Origin: an uncultured Acetatifactor sp.
GTDB lineage: Bacteria > Bacillota > Clostridia > Lachnospirales > Lachnospiraceae
Reading direction: 5' to 3'
NCBI GenBank assembly: GCA_910577185.1
Contig: CAJTLR010000012.1
Span: 18,557 to 82,556 of the forward strand
Length of the DNA: 64,000 nucleotides
Position numbers and translations under genes: made by a program. The notes beneath the pieces are model-generated. The model ran no database searches, was not told the origin of the DNA, and saw nothing but the letters and a program-made list of their open reading frames with translations. Below are positions 32,463 to 41,453 of the stretch, piece after piece; position 1 is the first letter of the stretch, and each line of letters begins with the position of its first letter.

Positions 32463-33144
32463 ATACTGTATGGGCATTTTCTGTTCTGTCATAAATACGT
32501 GCCTGCAGTTCACTCATAATCTCTTTGTTGGAACGATACCCTTCCAATGCCCTGGAATTGTGCTCATAATACTTATCAACCAATCCCTGAAAACGTTCCT
32601 GCATATGCTCCGGCAGATACTTATTCGCAAACTGTCTCAGAGCCGCTGTTGAAGATTCCAGCTCAAATCGCGCCGCATAAGAAGAGAGTTCCTGCAATTG
32701 GTCATCACTTTCCACTCTTAAGTTACCACACAAATTGTTCATTCCGTACGTAATATTTGCAAGAAGTGTCTCTGTCTCTAAAACTTCTTCATCACTTAAA
32801 TTATCATAATAGCCCATATTTGACAGTGCTTTGCTGATCGTTGCGAACTGCGTGCCAATCCTGTCGAACGGATTCTGCATCTGCAAAGGATCATTTTCCT
32901 GCTGGAAACGTAACTGTTGCGCACGCTCCGCTGCCTTTCTCTCAGCCAACCCTGCTGCGAATTCTTCAGATTCCGGTGACATTGTAAGCGTAACTCCCGT
33001 TAACTGTTCCCTCACTTCCCCCGCACTTTTCACATCTTCGAAAGAATTGTCCGGCGACTTATACTCGGCACGATTTTTCTTCTGTACTCTGTCCCAATAG
33101 GCTCCGCCCGTTCCTGCCGCAAGATAATTAATTCCCATTTCCAT
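32461..33144 (-). CDS. Hypothetical protein, helical (227 aa)
   Basis: I do not recognise the family. The protein begins MEMGINYLAAGTGGAYWDRVQKKN and is mostly charged helix: MSPESEEFAAGLAERKAAERAQQLRFQQEN, then MGYYDNLSDEEVLETETLLANI and YLPEHMQERFQGLVDKYYEHN. There is no signal peptide or membrane segment. It has its own terminator, and AAAGGGGGATTTTGC lies before the ATG. Codon use and lower GC than the ICE suggest host sequence. Confidence 0.7.
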   Translation of the reverse strand: MEMGINYLAAGTGGAYWDRVQKKNRAEYKSPDNSFEDVKSAGEVREQLTGVTLTMSPESEEFAAGLAERKAAERAQQLRFQQENDPLQMQNPFDRIGTQFATISKALSNMGYYDNLSDEEVLETETLLANITYGMNNLCGNLRVESDDQLQELSSYAARFELESSTAALRQFANKYLPEHMQERFQGLVDKYYEHNSRALEGYRSNKEIMSELQARIYDRTENAHTV

Positions 33145-33261
33145 AGCAAAATCCCCCTTTTCGGTTTTAAATCAGCACACTGTTCATTTTCATATTTATA
33201 TTTGATACGCCAAATGATAAAAATAATCTACGCCTTATGCTATACCATGGATTAACATAGT

Positions 33262-33308
33262 ATAAGATGCAGATATGACTATTTTTTATAGTCATATCTG
33301 CATCTTAT
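33262..33308. repeat. Perfect 21-bp inverted repeat with 5-base loop
   Basis: Arms at 33262-33282 and 33288-33308 are perfect complements around TTTTT. It lies in the gap between the BlaR1-like fragment and the 32461 gene. No T-tract follows on either strand, so it is not a standard terminator. It could be a palindromic mobile-element remnant or an RNA-stabilising structure. Confidence 0.75.
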
Positions 33309-33400
33309 CATCCTCCCTTTCTTCTGTCAACATGAATTGCAGAATAGCAGACTACTAAACAGCTTCATCCCCACTCACCTGAAAACAGATCAAATCCTGA

Positions 33401-33961
33401 TCAATGTGAGCATAGATCGAAATTTGCCACAAACAATCTGTTTCCCATTATCACATCCCTGCACTTACTGCATCTTTCTGCGTAAAATGCAGTAAGTGTA
33501 CAACCCTCATCCAGGCGGCAGGCTGAGCATGATGTAAGTTTAGTATGCATGCTTCTTATACCGGAGACATAAGTATGGCTGCAGCTGCTATACTTATTCT
33601 CATTTGTAATATCATTTACCGGAAAAATATTCCCGTCTATATCCGTAAACTGCTCTTCATATCTGACTTGAATCTGCCTTAATATATACCCACGATCCTT
33701 TTTCAGTTCTTCCTCGCTGGCGTCGTCCGGAACAAACTGAATGGATCCCCCATTCAATTCCATTTTGATTATTTCTTCCGATACCGCTTCTCTCTGTGTC
33801 ATCGTATGGACCTTCGGGTATGCCAGAACTGTTACTGAATTGATCATCGTCAATACTATTACAAGCAGCATGGCTGCCACGCTATTCCATTTCTTCATCC
33901 GCATTGCGTTTTCCATCCTTTCCTCTATTCTTCTTGCCTCTTTTCCCAGTTCAAACCCCAA
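33401..33961 (-). pseudogene. C-terminal part of the BlaR1-like protein, split by frameshift
   Basis: The frame reads GFELGKEARRIEERMENAMRMKKWNSV, then a membrane helix (AAMLLVIVLTMINSVTVLAYP) and a 120-residue extracellular part with four CxxC/CxxxC-like cysteines (SCSHT, SCSAC, CSKC). This is how BlaR1-type proteins continue after the peptidase domain. It overlaps the M56 frame by a few codons and is joined to it if one base is removed from the six-base G run (minus-strand C run) at 33970-33975. On its own it has only a TTG start and no ribosome binding site. Confidence 0.7.
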
Positions 33962-34796
33962 TCCCCAGCGGGGGGTTCTCTGGTTTTCTTTTATTCTTTT
34001 TTACTTTTTCTGCTTCTATGACCACAAGGCGCAGATAGTCTTTCTTCTCTTCCGTTGTCTTTCCCCACAGAACTACTTCGTCACAAGAGCATTCGCACAG
34101 CCGTTCAAAAGCATGGTAAAGATACCACACAGCCGGATTCCACCAGTGCAGGATCGTCGCCAGACGCAGCAGCATCTTCCAGAAAATATCCCCTCTCCTG
34201 ACATGGACCATTTCATGCTGCAGTGCATACTCTTCCTGCTTTTTTCCCTCTTTCAGCGTACATAGAATAAACGGTCGAAACAACCCGAATGTCACATCCT
34301 GTCCATCAGGCACATCCCGATATACCGTGACTTTCTGCTGTATATGGCAAAATCTGCCGCCTCTCCTGATCCCCCATGTTTCTGCAGATACCTTTGCCTC
34401 ATCCATGCAATTTACAAGTCTCTTTCCACTCCTGTAATGGGCAATCAGCTCTGCCAGAAAAACAAACGCAGCTCCCAGGATCCATATGGCGGCTGCCATA
34501 TATTGTATTTTCATATAAGAATTGATATACACATCCCCATTTGCGCGGATCATATAATAAGACCAACGGGGTGAAAAGTCAAACACATGTCGGGACACGG
34601 CACATGTTATACTCATCAGCATTCGGCTGTACCGTTCTCCGAGTTCAGGCAATGGTATAAGGTAATATAGAATCGCTGCTTTGGCCAGAAGATATGCTGA
34701 TCTGGCACTGACTTTATGCTTCCGACATTCTCTTATCAATGCACAGATGCCTGTCATGGCTGTCCCGGACAAAGACATTCCCATCAGATATCCCAT
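33951..34796 (-). CDS. M56 (BlaR1/MecR1-like) membrane metallopeptidase, N-terminal part
   Basis: 281 residues with N-terminal membrane helices (SAYLLAKAAILYYLIPLP, MKIQYMAAAIWILGAAFVFLAELI) and the M56 zinc protease motif HEMVHVRRGD with the downstream ECSCDE glutamate. This is the signal-transducing peptidase of BlaR1-type systems, which acts with a BlaI-type repressor encoded 9 bases upstream. The frame stops early (ENPPLGIGV); the sensor or anchor segment follows in another frame. Either a real mutation, a phase-variable tract or a sequencing error is possible. Confidence 0.85.
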   Translation of the reverse strand: MGYLMGMSLSGTAMTGICALIRECRKHKVSARSAYLLAKAAILYYLIPLPELGERYSRMLMSITCAVSRHVFDFSPRWSYYMIRANGDVYINSYMKIQYMAAAIWILGAAFVFLAELIAHYRSGKRLVNCMDEAKVSAETWGIRRGGRFCHIQQKVTVYRDVPDGQDVTFGLFRPFILCTLKEGKKQEEYALQHEMVHVRRGDIFWKMLLRLATILHWWNPAVWYLYHAFERLCECSCDEVVLWGKTTEEKKDYLRLVVIEAEKVKKNKRKPENPPLGIGV

Positions 34797-34805
34797 CGTC
34801 TCTCC

Positions 34806-35168
34806 TTACTTGTTTTCCAGAATTTTGAGCAACGCCTGCGCTTCCTCTTCGTCGATCCCATTCTTTTCGGTAAAAGCAGCCACGAAATTACTCAACTTAC
34901 CGCCATACATGTGACCAATCTCTTCTTTCATCCGCATCAGATTGTACTCCTCCCTGCCATATACGGCTTTGACCATCCTTCTTTCCCTTACGACCAATCC
35001 CTTTTCTTCCAGGTTCGCCAGAAAAGTATTGAGCGTCTGCCGCTTCCACTCCTTTCCGTCTTCCTCAAAAAGTGTCAACAACTGAGACTGTCTGATGCTT
35101 TCCTTCTGGTCCCAAAGCTTTTCCATCACTTCTCGTTCCGCATTGGTAATACTGAAAATGCTTTTCAT
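34806..35168 (-). CDS. BlaI/MecI-type transcriptional repressor
   Basis: 120 residues from ATG 35168 (MKSIFSITNAEREVMEKLWDQ) behind GGAG. The winged helix (SIRQSQLLTLF, WKRQTLNTFLANLEEKGLVVRERR, YGREEYN) and the C-terminal dimerisation helices (FVAAFTEKNGIDEEEAQALLKIL) are standard for the family. It should bind the dyad in its own promoter and be cleaved or released on signalling by the M56 partner. No beta-lactamase lies nearby, so the regulated target is unknown. Confidence 0.92.
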   Translation of the reverse strand: MKSIFSITNAEREVMEKLWDQKESIRQSQLLTLFEEDGKEWKRQTLNTFLANLEEKGLVVRERRMVKAVYGREEYNLMRMKEEIGHMYGGKLSNFVAAFTEKNGIDEEEAQALLKILENK

Positions 35169-35190
35169 TTGCACTTCTCCTTTTTTTGAT

Positions 35191-35243
35191 TGACTATTTA
35201 TATTAGTCATTATAAATATATAATGCTGTCACGATGCTGTCAA
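35191..35243 (-). promoter_or_regulatory. Promoter and operator of the blaI-like operon
   Basis: On the minus strand TTGACA (35238-35243) and TATATT (35215-35220) are separated by 17 bases. Just downstream, at 35191-35209, is the dyad TGACTA-7-TAGTCA, in the expected place for autorepression by the BlaI-like protein. Confidence 0.75.
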
Positions 35244-35403
35244 TTGCAGATTGCATCATTTTAGATTTCAGCCTGTCCGGCTTCTGTATTTATGATTGCG
35301 GCTTTCAGGCAAATACTTTAATATTATACTGAACGTCAGATAAATCTGCCGTGAATATAACAGTGAAGTATCCTGAAAATAGTCTGACATAACGGAGGAA
35401 ACA

Positions 35404-36654
35404 ATGACTGACATTTACTTTAGAACAGATGGAAACAGTGAGATCGCAACCGGACACCTTGTAAGGTGTCTCGCCATCGCGCGCGCCTGCGTGAAGATGG
35501 GCGCAGATGTTAAATTTATCGTATCCGACGAAGAAAGTCTTACTCTCCTGGAAGAGCGCTTTGCCACTCACAGGGAATTTGCAGCCTTCTGTCTGAAACG
35601 CAGCTATCTGGAACTGAACTCGGAAATACCCGCCCTGCTCTCCTGCCTTGCCTCGGACATGCCCGCAGAGAACGACCGTCCTGCCGGGGACGGCTCCCAC
35701 GCCTCCCACAGCAGACCATGGCTTTTCATAGATTCCTATTCTGCCACTACTTCCTATTTTATAGCCCTTCGGCACTATTTCAAAACGGCTTATTTAGACG
35801 ATCTGCGATGCTTTGACTGCGCCGTTGACCTGGTGGTCAACTATGATACCAGCGAGGACTGCGCCGCCTACGCCAACGCCGGCCGCAAGCTGCTGGGGAT
35901 ACAGTATACACCACTTCGGGAACAGTTCCTCTCGCCCGCCTGTCAAGTCCGCCGCAAAGCCGAACATGTGCTGCTGTCGACAGGCGGCACCGATCCTTAT
36001 CGCGTGGCAGAGGGGCTGCTGCAGATAGTCTACGACAATCTGACTGACGGCCTCTGCGCTCCGCCGCAGAATACCGATCACCGCACTGTACAGGATATGT
36101 CCTTATCGGATGTATCTTCACAGCAGCTGTCCACGCAGGACAGGTCCGTGCTGCAATCCATGCACTATCATGTCCTGACCAGCAGGGCAAACACACGATA
36201 TGAGGCTTTGACTGCCCTTGCGCAGACCCATCCTTTTCTCCACATTCATACCAATGTAAGTAATGTAGCGGCTTTGATGGCCTCCTGCGATCTGGCCGTC
36301 TCCGCCGGCGGCACTACCCTGTGCGAGCTATGCGCTGTCGGCATCCCCACTGTCAGTTATCTTATGGCCGAGAACCAGCGCGTCGCCGTAGAAACTTACG
36401 CAAAGGAAAGCCTGATCCCCTGCGCCGGCGACATCCGTCCCCTGGCTGCTGCCGGTCATACTGGACAGCCAGCCGATGCATCCGCAGCTTCTGCCTGCCC
36501 ATCCACCCTGCGTCATATCATTGCTTTTCTTATCAGGATGGCAAACGATCACCCGGCCCGCGCTGCTGTCTCCGCCGCTATGAGAAATTACCTGGACGGT
36601 ACCGGCGCCCGCCAGATCGCAGAAGCCCTTATGGCCGAGCACCCTTGTCCATAG
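35404..36654 (+). CDS. pseG: PseG-type UDP-sugar hydrolase
   Basis: 416 residues. The N-terminus IYFRTDGNSEIATGHLVRCLAIA, the middle STGGTDPYRVAEGLL and the C-terminal SAGGTTLCELCAVGIPTVSYLMAENQ are hallmarks of PseG, which removes UDP from UDP-2,4-diacetamido-2,4,6-trideoxy-altrose in pseudaminic-acid synthesis. It is longer than the usual 270-340 residues because of two polar insertions (about residues 82-100 and 215-255). CGGAGGAAACA precedes the ATG. It is convergent with the operon carrying pseB and pseC. Confidence 0.87.
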   Translation: MTDIYFRTDGNSEIATGHLVRCLAIARACVKMGADVKFIVSDEESLTLLEERFATHREFAAFCLKRSYLELNSEIPALLSCLASDMPAENDRPAGDGSHASHSRPWLFIDSYSATTSYFIALRHYFKTAYLDDLRCFDCAVDLVVNYDTSEDCAAYANAGRKLLGIQYTPLREQFLSPACQVRRKAEHVLLSTGGTDPYRVAEGLLQIVYDNLTDGLCAPPQNTDHRTVQDMSLSDVSSQQLSTQDRSVLQSMHYHVLTSRANTRYEALTALAQTHPFLHIHTNVSNVAALMASCDLAVSAGGTTLCELCAVGIPTVSYLMAENQRVAVETYAKESLIPCAGDIRPLAAAGHTGQPADASAASACPSTLRHIIAFLIRMANDHPARAAVSAAMRNYLDGTGARQIAEALMAEHPCP

Positions 36655-36667
36655 TACAACGCTGTTT

Positions 36668-38911
36668 TCATTCTCCGGCTGCCGGCACATGCTGCTGCCG
36701 GTTTCTGCGCCGGCTCCACAGCCACCATCCGATGGCCATAACCGTCAACGCAGAAACCACGTTGGCAGCCATAAAGAGCGGCACTCTTCCGTAACGTACA
36801 TATACCGTATGCCGTACACCGTCTCCCTCGGCCGCAATCCTGATCCTGCCGCCCTCTCCGCGGGTGATCTCCAGCCGGCTTTTATTCTCATCATATGCCC
36901 GATAACCCAGATAGTTCTGGATCGGCAGTTCGATATAGCAGTTATCTTCTACCGCAGTATAAGCAACTGCCGCTTTGGTCCCTCTTTTCTCATAATTATG
37001 TACTGTCACACCGTAGGGATCGGAGACGATCACATCCGTGACCAGTCTGTCGTCTGAAACCCCGTTTAGACGCCATTCATGCGGATAAAACAAACCTATA
37101 TTGGCTGCCATCTTGCTCTCGTGCCCTTTGGAGGCCACCGCTTCCACGCTTTCATAAGGCATATGACTGTTATCCGTAGGCACAGACAGGATCACCAACA
37201 GATTCAGGCCCACCAGAAGCGTAAAAATATGATTCCGGTAGGGCCGCAGCAGCTCTGATCTGGCCAGGCCGATCACGCCCACGAACATAAAACAGGCCGA
37301 TGCCGGTCCCAAGAAGCGCCATGGAAACTGTATCATTGTCACAATACTCTCGAACAGATCGTTGGCAAGCAGCGTACGGTTAGGGAAATATCCGGTGATC
37401 ATATAGGTAAAGACGCATCCCGACACCAGTAAATACAACATATAGTTGTCCATGTCCGACCTTTTCTCCCGGCTTTCACACAAAAGCCGTATCACACCGA
37501 TCCCAACGCATCCAAACAGCGCAAGCCCCAACGAGAAATATTGCTTATGATACAGACTGATACTTTGTGTCAGATTAGAGGGATTGATGGACTGTTCAAA
37601 GTAACCGCTCCATCGGAGCACTTCCGTACTCAGATCACCCTTGAAATAATAGAGCAGAAAGGGAACCAGATACCAGAGATTTAAGAGCAGCGTCATTCCC
37701 ACTGCCCTGCCGATCTCGATATATCTTTTTTCCTTTATGATGCGTGTACACCACACAAGTGCAGTAATCACGCAGAATGCGGCTGCAAACGCCACACTTA
37801 ATATATGACTCTGCAGCATGCCGCTGATACCAAGCACCAGATAATACCAACGCTTCCGGTCTCCAAAGATCACATGATACAAACCCGCGATCACAAACGG
37901 CCAGAAGATCAGGGACAGGGTTTCTCCCAGATCTCCTCTGGAAAAGATATTCGTAAAACGGTACGGCATAAGCGTATACAGCACCACTGACAGCAACACG
38001 CTTCGTCTGGATCTGCACATGGACTTCACTGCCACGTAGGCACAGACTCCGGAAGACAAATTAGCCAAAAATATCAGTACTTTATAAGACAGCGCAAGCG
38101 AAACACGAAAGATTCTTAAACATGCCCCGATATAGAGAAACAGGTATGGATACATGGCATTCAAATAACCATTCCCCCGCAGCCCGTCCGGCAGAATATT
38201 CACCGGAATCTGTCCGTCCAGAATACCATCCTTCAAACCTTCCAGGCGCGCCAGATGATAGCAAAGATCATCACCATTATAGAGCAGGGTCTGCATCATG
38301 GGTGTCGTCGCCAGAAGCGCAACCCCTAAAATAATGCTGTAATCTACGACCTGCTCTCTGGTAAGCCGACGACCCTCCTTCTGCAAATACCACCATATAA
38401 ACAGGCTTCCCAGAAGAAAGAGGACCATAAAAAAATAGGTATCCGAATAAAACACAGTATGCGGCACAAGTTCCAGCTTCTGTATCACCAGTTCTCCTTT
38501 GCCGCTGTAATTAATCTTAAACTGCAGCTGTTTAGCATCCTTCGACAGGGTAAAGTCGGCTGTCAATTCCTTTTTAGACGGGTCGATCGTCCACCCCGCT
38601 ATTTTTTTCCCCTGTTCCCACAATTCCAATGCAGAATCTGCAGAATCTGCTCGATAACGAAGATTTACCGTATAACTGCCTTTATTGATCACGTACTGCA
38701 ACGTATTGGCCACCGTACCGTGCCTGGCCACCGCATCCCGGAGTATCAACGCATATTCTGAATCGATCACACCCACCGTATGCTGCATCTCGGACCCCTT
38801 ATAGACCAACGGACTGTGCCCCTCATTCCCCAGCCAGATCAACAACGTAATAATACACACCGTCACAATGTAGACTATTTTATTCTTCCATGATAATTCT
38901 CTCGTCTGCAT
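36668..38911 (-). CDS. Polytopic membrane protein, GT-C/YfhO-like
   Basis: 747 residues from ATG 38911 (MQTRELSWKNKIVYIV) behind AAGAGGAAC. An N-terminal helix is followed by a beta-rich extracytoplasmic domain (SYTVNLRYRADSADSALELWEQG), then about ten helices (IILGVALLATTPMM, LSSGVCAYVAVKSM, VAFAAAFCVITALVW). A C-terminal domain and a last helix (VSALTVMAIGWWLWSRRR) end it. The GDDLCYHLARLEGLKDGI segment recalls the acidic first loop of GT-C glycosyltransferases. Likely a lipid-sugar-dependent glycosyltransferase or surface-glycan membrane protein. It follows the GT2 gene in the pse operon. Confidence 0.75.
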   Translation of the reverse strand: MQTRELSWKNKIVYIVTVCIITLLIWLGNEGHSPLVYKGSEMQHTVGVIDSEYALILRDAVARHGTVANTLQYVINKGSYTVNLRYRADSADSALELWEQGKKIAGWTIDPSKKELTADFTLSKDAKQLQFKINYSGKGELVIQKLELVPHTVFYSDTYFFMVLFLLGSLFIWWYLQKEGRRLTREQVVDYSIILGVALLATTPMMQTLLYNGDDLCYHLARLEGLKDGILDGQIPVNILPDGLRGNGYLNAMYPYLFLYIGACLRIFRVSLALSYKVLIFLANLSSGVCAYVAVKSMCRSRRSVLLSVVLYTLMPYRFTNIFSRGDLGETLSLIFWPFVIAGLYHVIFGDRKRWYYLVLGISGMLQSHILSVAFAAAFCVITALVWCTRIIKEKRYIEIGRAVGMTLLLNLWYLVPFLLYYFKGDLSTEVLRWSGYFEQSINPSNLTQSISLYHKQYFSLGLALFGCVGIGVIRLLCESREKRSDMDNYMLYLLVSGCVFTYMITGYFPNRTLLANDLFESIVTMIQFPWRFLGPASACFMFVGVIGLARSELLRPYRNHIFTLLVGLNLLVILSVPTDNSHMPYESVEAVASKGHESKMAANIGLFYPHEWRLNGVSDDRLVTDVIVSDPYGVTVHNYEKRGTKAAVAYTAVEDNCYIELPIQNYLGYRAYDENKSRLEITRGEGGRIRIAAEGDGVRHTVYVRYGRVPLFMAANVVSALTVMAIGWWLWSRRRNRQQHVPAAGE

Positions 38912-38982
38912 GAATGTTCCTCTTGAAATTCTATAGTTTGGCAGCATTTCGCCTTTCATTCCCTTATACGCGACCGGCCCTG

Positions 38983-40023
38983 TTAACCCCGCTTTCCTTC
39001 CAGCAGCCTTTTTCTCAGTCTGCGATATCCCCACAGGAGCTTATAATATACGAGAAATCGAATGGTAGATGCCATCTGCATTCTCACCAGCTTCTTCTCC
39101 TCCGCTCCGATGCGCTCCCGGTAGTACCTGTTTTCCTGAAAATCCGGAAAAGCCGTCCGCATCTCCTGCCCCAGCTTCTTGACAAATCCGTACCGCACCG
39201 GCCGCACACCCTGCATATACGTGAAAAGCGTATTCACATAGAAAAGCGTGGCAAAACTGAATTCCAGTTCCGGCCGGTACTTCTCCAGATACCCGTATTG
39301 TACGGCTTCCCGCAGCATGATGCGCCCGGCTTCCATGCGGTCCTCACATCTGCGCGTTGTGATCGTATGCACTGTGGACGTATCATGCTGATAATAGTAA
39401 TACAACGGTTCTTCGATATATTCAAAATGACGGGCCCGCAGCATCCAGGAATTGGCCAGCGCGTTATCCTCATAAAAAATGCCGGTCGGAAAACGGCTCG
39501 GATGGTCGATCACGATCTCCCTGCGGTACACCTTCACCACCAGGCTGCCGCCGTCCAAAATCAGGGAACGATATTTCTCTTCATTCAGTACCCCGGTCTG
39601 CTCCGGCCTGTTATTGTGCACTACCTGCCCCACCTTCATGCTGTGTTCTCCGGTCATGTGATAATCACAGCCCACCATATCGGCCCCGGTCTCCTCACCC
39701 TTTCTGATCAGGCGTTCATAGAAATCCGGCGTGATCCAGTCATCGCTGTCGATAAATCCGATCCACTCTCCCTGCGCCGCCGCCATACCGATATTCTTGG
39801 CCCCGCCCTGCTTCTGGTTTACATCAGAGTGAATGGCGCAAAACTTCTCCGGATAACGCTTCTGGTAATCCTGCAGGATCTTCCAGGAATCGTCGGTAGA
39901 GCAGTCGTCCACCGCAATGATCTCGTAATCCCCTATCGTCTGCGCCACAAGGGAGTTCAGGCAGTATTCTAATTTTCCTTCAGCCGCCATATTATAGACC
40001 GGCACGATTATTGACAGTTTCAT
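38983..40023 (-). CDS. Family 2 glycosyltransferase
   Basis: 346 residues from ATG 40023 (MKLSIIVPVYNMAAEGKLEYCLNSL). The GT-A fold is shown by DYEIIAVDDCSTDDSWKIL, GAKNIGMAAAQGEWIGFIDSDDWI (DXD as DSDD) and NALANSWMLRARHFEYIEEPLYYYYQH. A basic C-terminal tail may bind the membrane. It follows pseC by 82 bases and probably adds a sugar to the surface glycan made by this locus; donor and acceptor are not evident. Confidence 0.9.
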   Translation of the reverse strand: MKLSIIVPVYNMAAEGKLEYCLNSLVAQTIGDYEIIAVDDCSTDDSWKILQDYQKRYPEKFCAIHSDVNQKQGGAKNIGMAAAQGEWIGFIDSDDWITPDFYERLIRKGEETGADMVGCDYHMTGEHSMKVGQVVHNNRPEQTGVLNEEKYRSLILDGGSLVVKVYRREIVIDHPSRFPTGIFYEDNALANSWMLRARHFEYIEEPLYYYYQHDTSTVHTITTRRCEDRMEAGRIMLREAVQYGYLEKYRPELEFSFATLFYVNTLFTYMQGVRPVRYGFVKKLGQEMRTAFPDFQENRYYRERIGAEEKKLVRMQMASTIRFLVYYKLLWGYRRLRKRLLEGKRG

Positions 40024-40105
40024 CTGTATCCATCCCCGCTGTTGCTGTGTGCTGTTATTGCCATGCACTCTACCTGAGAGGCAGATCTGCATAACCTATG
40101 ACAGA

Positions 40106-41302
40106 TTATTTTTGCTCATAATACAGGGCAATTTTCGTCACCGCCTCGATCACGCTCTCCACATCCGCATCCGTCATGGCGTAGTACAAGGGCAGTGACA
40201 GCATCTCTTCGTACAATTTTTCTGCGTTCGGACACAGACCCTTTTTATAACCCAGTTTCTCATAGTACGGGAAATAGTAGGTCGGAATGTAGTGCACGTT
40301 ACAGCATACATTCTCCGCTGCCAGCGCTTTAAAGAACTGCTTCCTGTCGATGGTCAGCCTCTCCGGCACGATGCGCAGGATATAGAGATGCCTTGTGGTA
40401 TCCGATTCCGGAATCTCCCTCTGTACAAAAAGCATCGGCAGCCTGTCAAAGGCTTCGTTATATCTGACTACGATCTCTTTTCTCCTCTGTTTGAAAAGAG
40501 GCAGCTTGTCCAGCTGGCTGATGAGCAGCGCCGCCTGTATATCCGTCATACGATAATTATAGCCCAGCTCCACCTGCTCATAATACCAGGAGCCTTCCGC
40601 TTCATGCTCCATCTGCGCTTCTTCCCTCGTGATACCGTGAGCGCGGTATAAAAGCAGCTTCTTATATAAAGTCTCATCATTGGTCAGCACCGCGCCGCCC
40701 TCACCGCCGGTAACAGTCTTCACCGGATGGAAACTGAACGTCGTCATGTCGGAAATGGAACCGTTGGCTCTGCCCTTATAGGTGGTCCCGATCACATGGG
40801 CGCCGTCCTCGATCAGCATGAGTCCATGTTTCCTGCATATCTTCGACAACCGGTCCAGCTCCACCGACTGCCCGGTGTAGTCCACCGCCACGACCGCCTT
40901 CGTTCTCTCAGTGATCGCTGCCTCCACCTTCTCCGGATCGATATTATACGTCTCCGGATCAATATCGGCAAAGACCGGTCTGCCGCCGCAGTAAAGAGCA
41001 CAGTTCGCTGATGCGGCAAATGTAATGGGGGTGGTGATCACCTCGTCCCCGACTCCCACGCCTGCCGCCATCGCCGCCATATGCAGGGCCGCCGTGCCGT
41101 TGCTGCACACCACCGCGTAGCGCGCACCGGTGAGCTGACATAACTTCTCTTCCAGCTCCCCGATCTTCGGCCCGCAGGTCAGGTTATCACTTTTTAATAC
41201 ATCCACTACAGCCTGAATATCGGCATCGTCAATATACTGATGTCCATAATATATTTTCGTCTCTCTGACGGGTGTGCCGCCCTCGATCGCTGGTTTCTTC
41301 AT
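40106..41302 (-). CDS. pseC: PseC-type UDP-4-amino sugar aminotransferase
   Basis: 398 residues from ATG 41302 (MKKPAIEGGTPVRE). DegT/DnrJ/EryC1 fold: GARYAVVCSNGTAALHMA, LIEDGAHVIGTTYKG and the PLP lysine in SFHPVKTVTGGEGG. GYNYRMTDIQAALLISQLDKL is typical of PseC, which makes UDP-4-amino-4,6-dideoxy-altrose-type sugar from the PseB product. The 4-amino family is broad, but the pseB neighbour supports this call. A terminator-like hairpin lies between pseB and this gene. Confidence 0.87.
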   Translation of the reverse strand: MKKPAIEGGTPVRETKIYYGHQYIDDADIQAVVDVLKSDNLTCGPKIGELEEKLCQLTGARYAVVCSNGTAALHMAAMAAGVGVGDEVITTPITFAASANCALYCGGRPVFADIDPETYNIDPEKVEAAITERTKAVVAVDYTGQSVELDRLSKICRKHGLMLIEDGAHVIGTTYKGRANGSISDMTTFSFHPVKTVTGGEGGAVLTNDETLYKKLLLYRAHGITREEAQMEHEAEGSWYYEQVELGYNYRMTDIQAALLISQLDKLPLFKQRRKEIVVRYNEAFDRLPMLFVQREIPESDTTRHLYILRIVPERLTIDRKQFFKALAAENVCCNVHYIPTYYFPYYEKLGYKKGLCPNAEKLYEEMLSLPLYYAMTDADVESVIEAVTKIALYYEQK

Positions 41303-41348
41303 TCCCCTTATCTTCCTTTCTTCCGTCCGCCTGCCGGCCACTAAGGTT

Positions 41349-41380
41349 AAAAAGGACATGCACTTTTCATGCATGCCCTT
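41349..41380 (-). terminator. Terminator-like hairpin between pseB and pseC
   Basis: On the minus strand AAGGGCATGCA and TGCATGTCCTT pair over 11 positions (one G-U) around a 7-base loop and are followed by a run of five T. It sits in the 151-bp gap within an otherwise co-oriented operon and may lower pseC expression relative to pseB. Confidence 0.6.
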
Positions 41381-41453
41381 CTGTTTTCTTCCTGCACGCT
41401 CGTTACCCTCCGCAGCCGCACCGCCCGTCGTAACAATTACAAAACTGTGCTGT

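Noticed and set aside
38914..39972. 352-residue open frame on the + strand
   Set aside because: Antisense to the family 2 glycosyltransferase with no recognisable domain.
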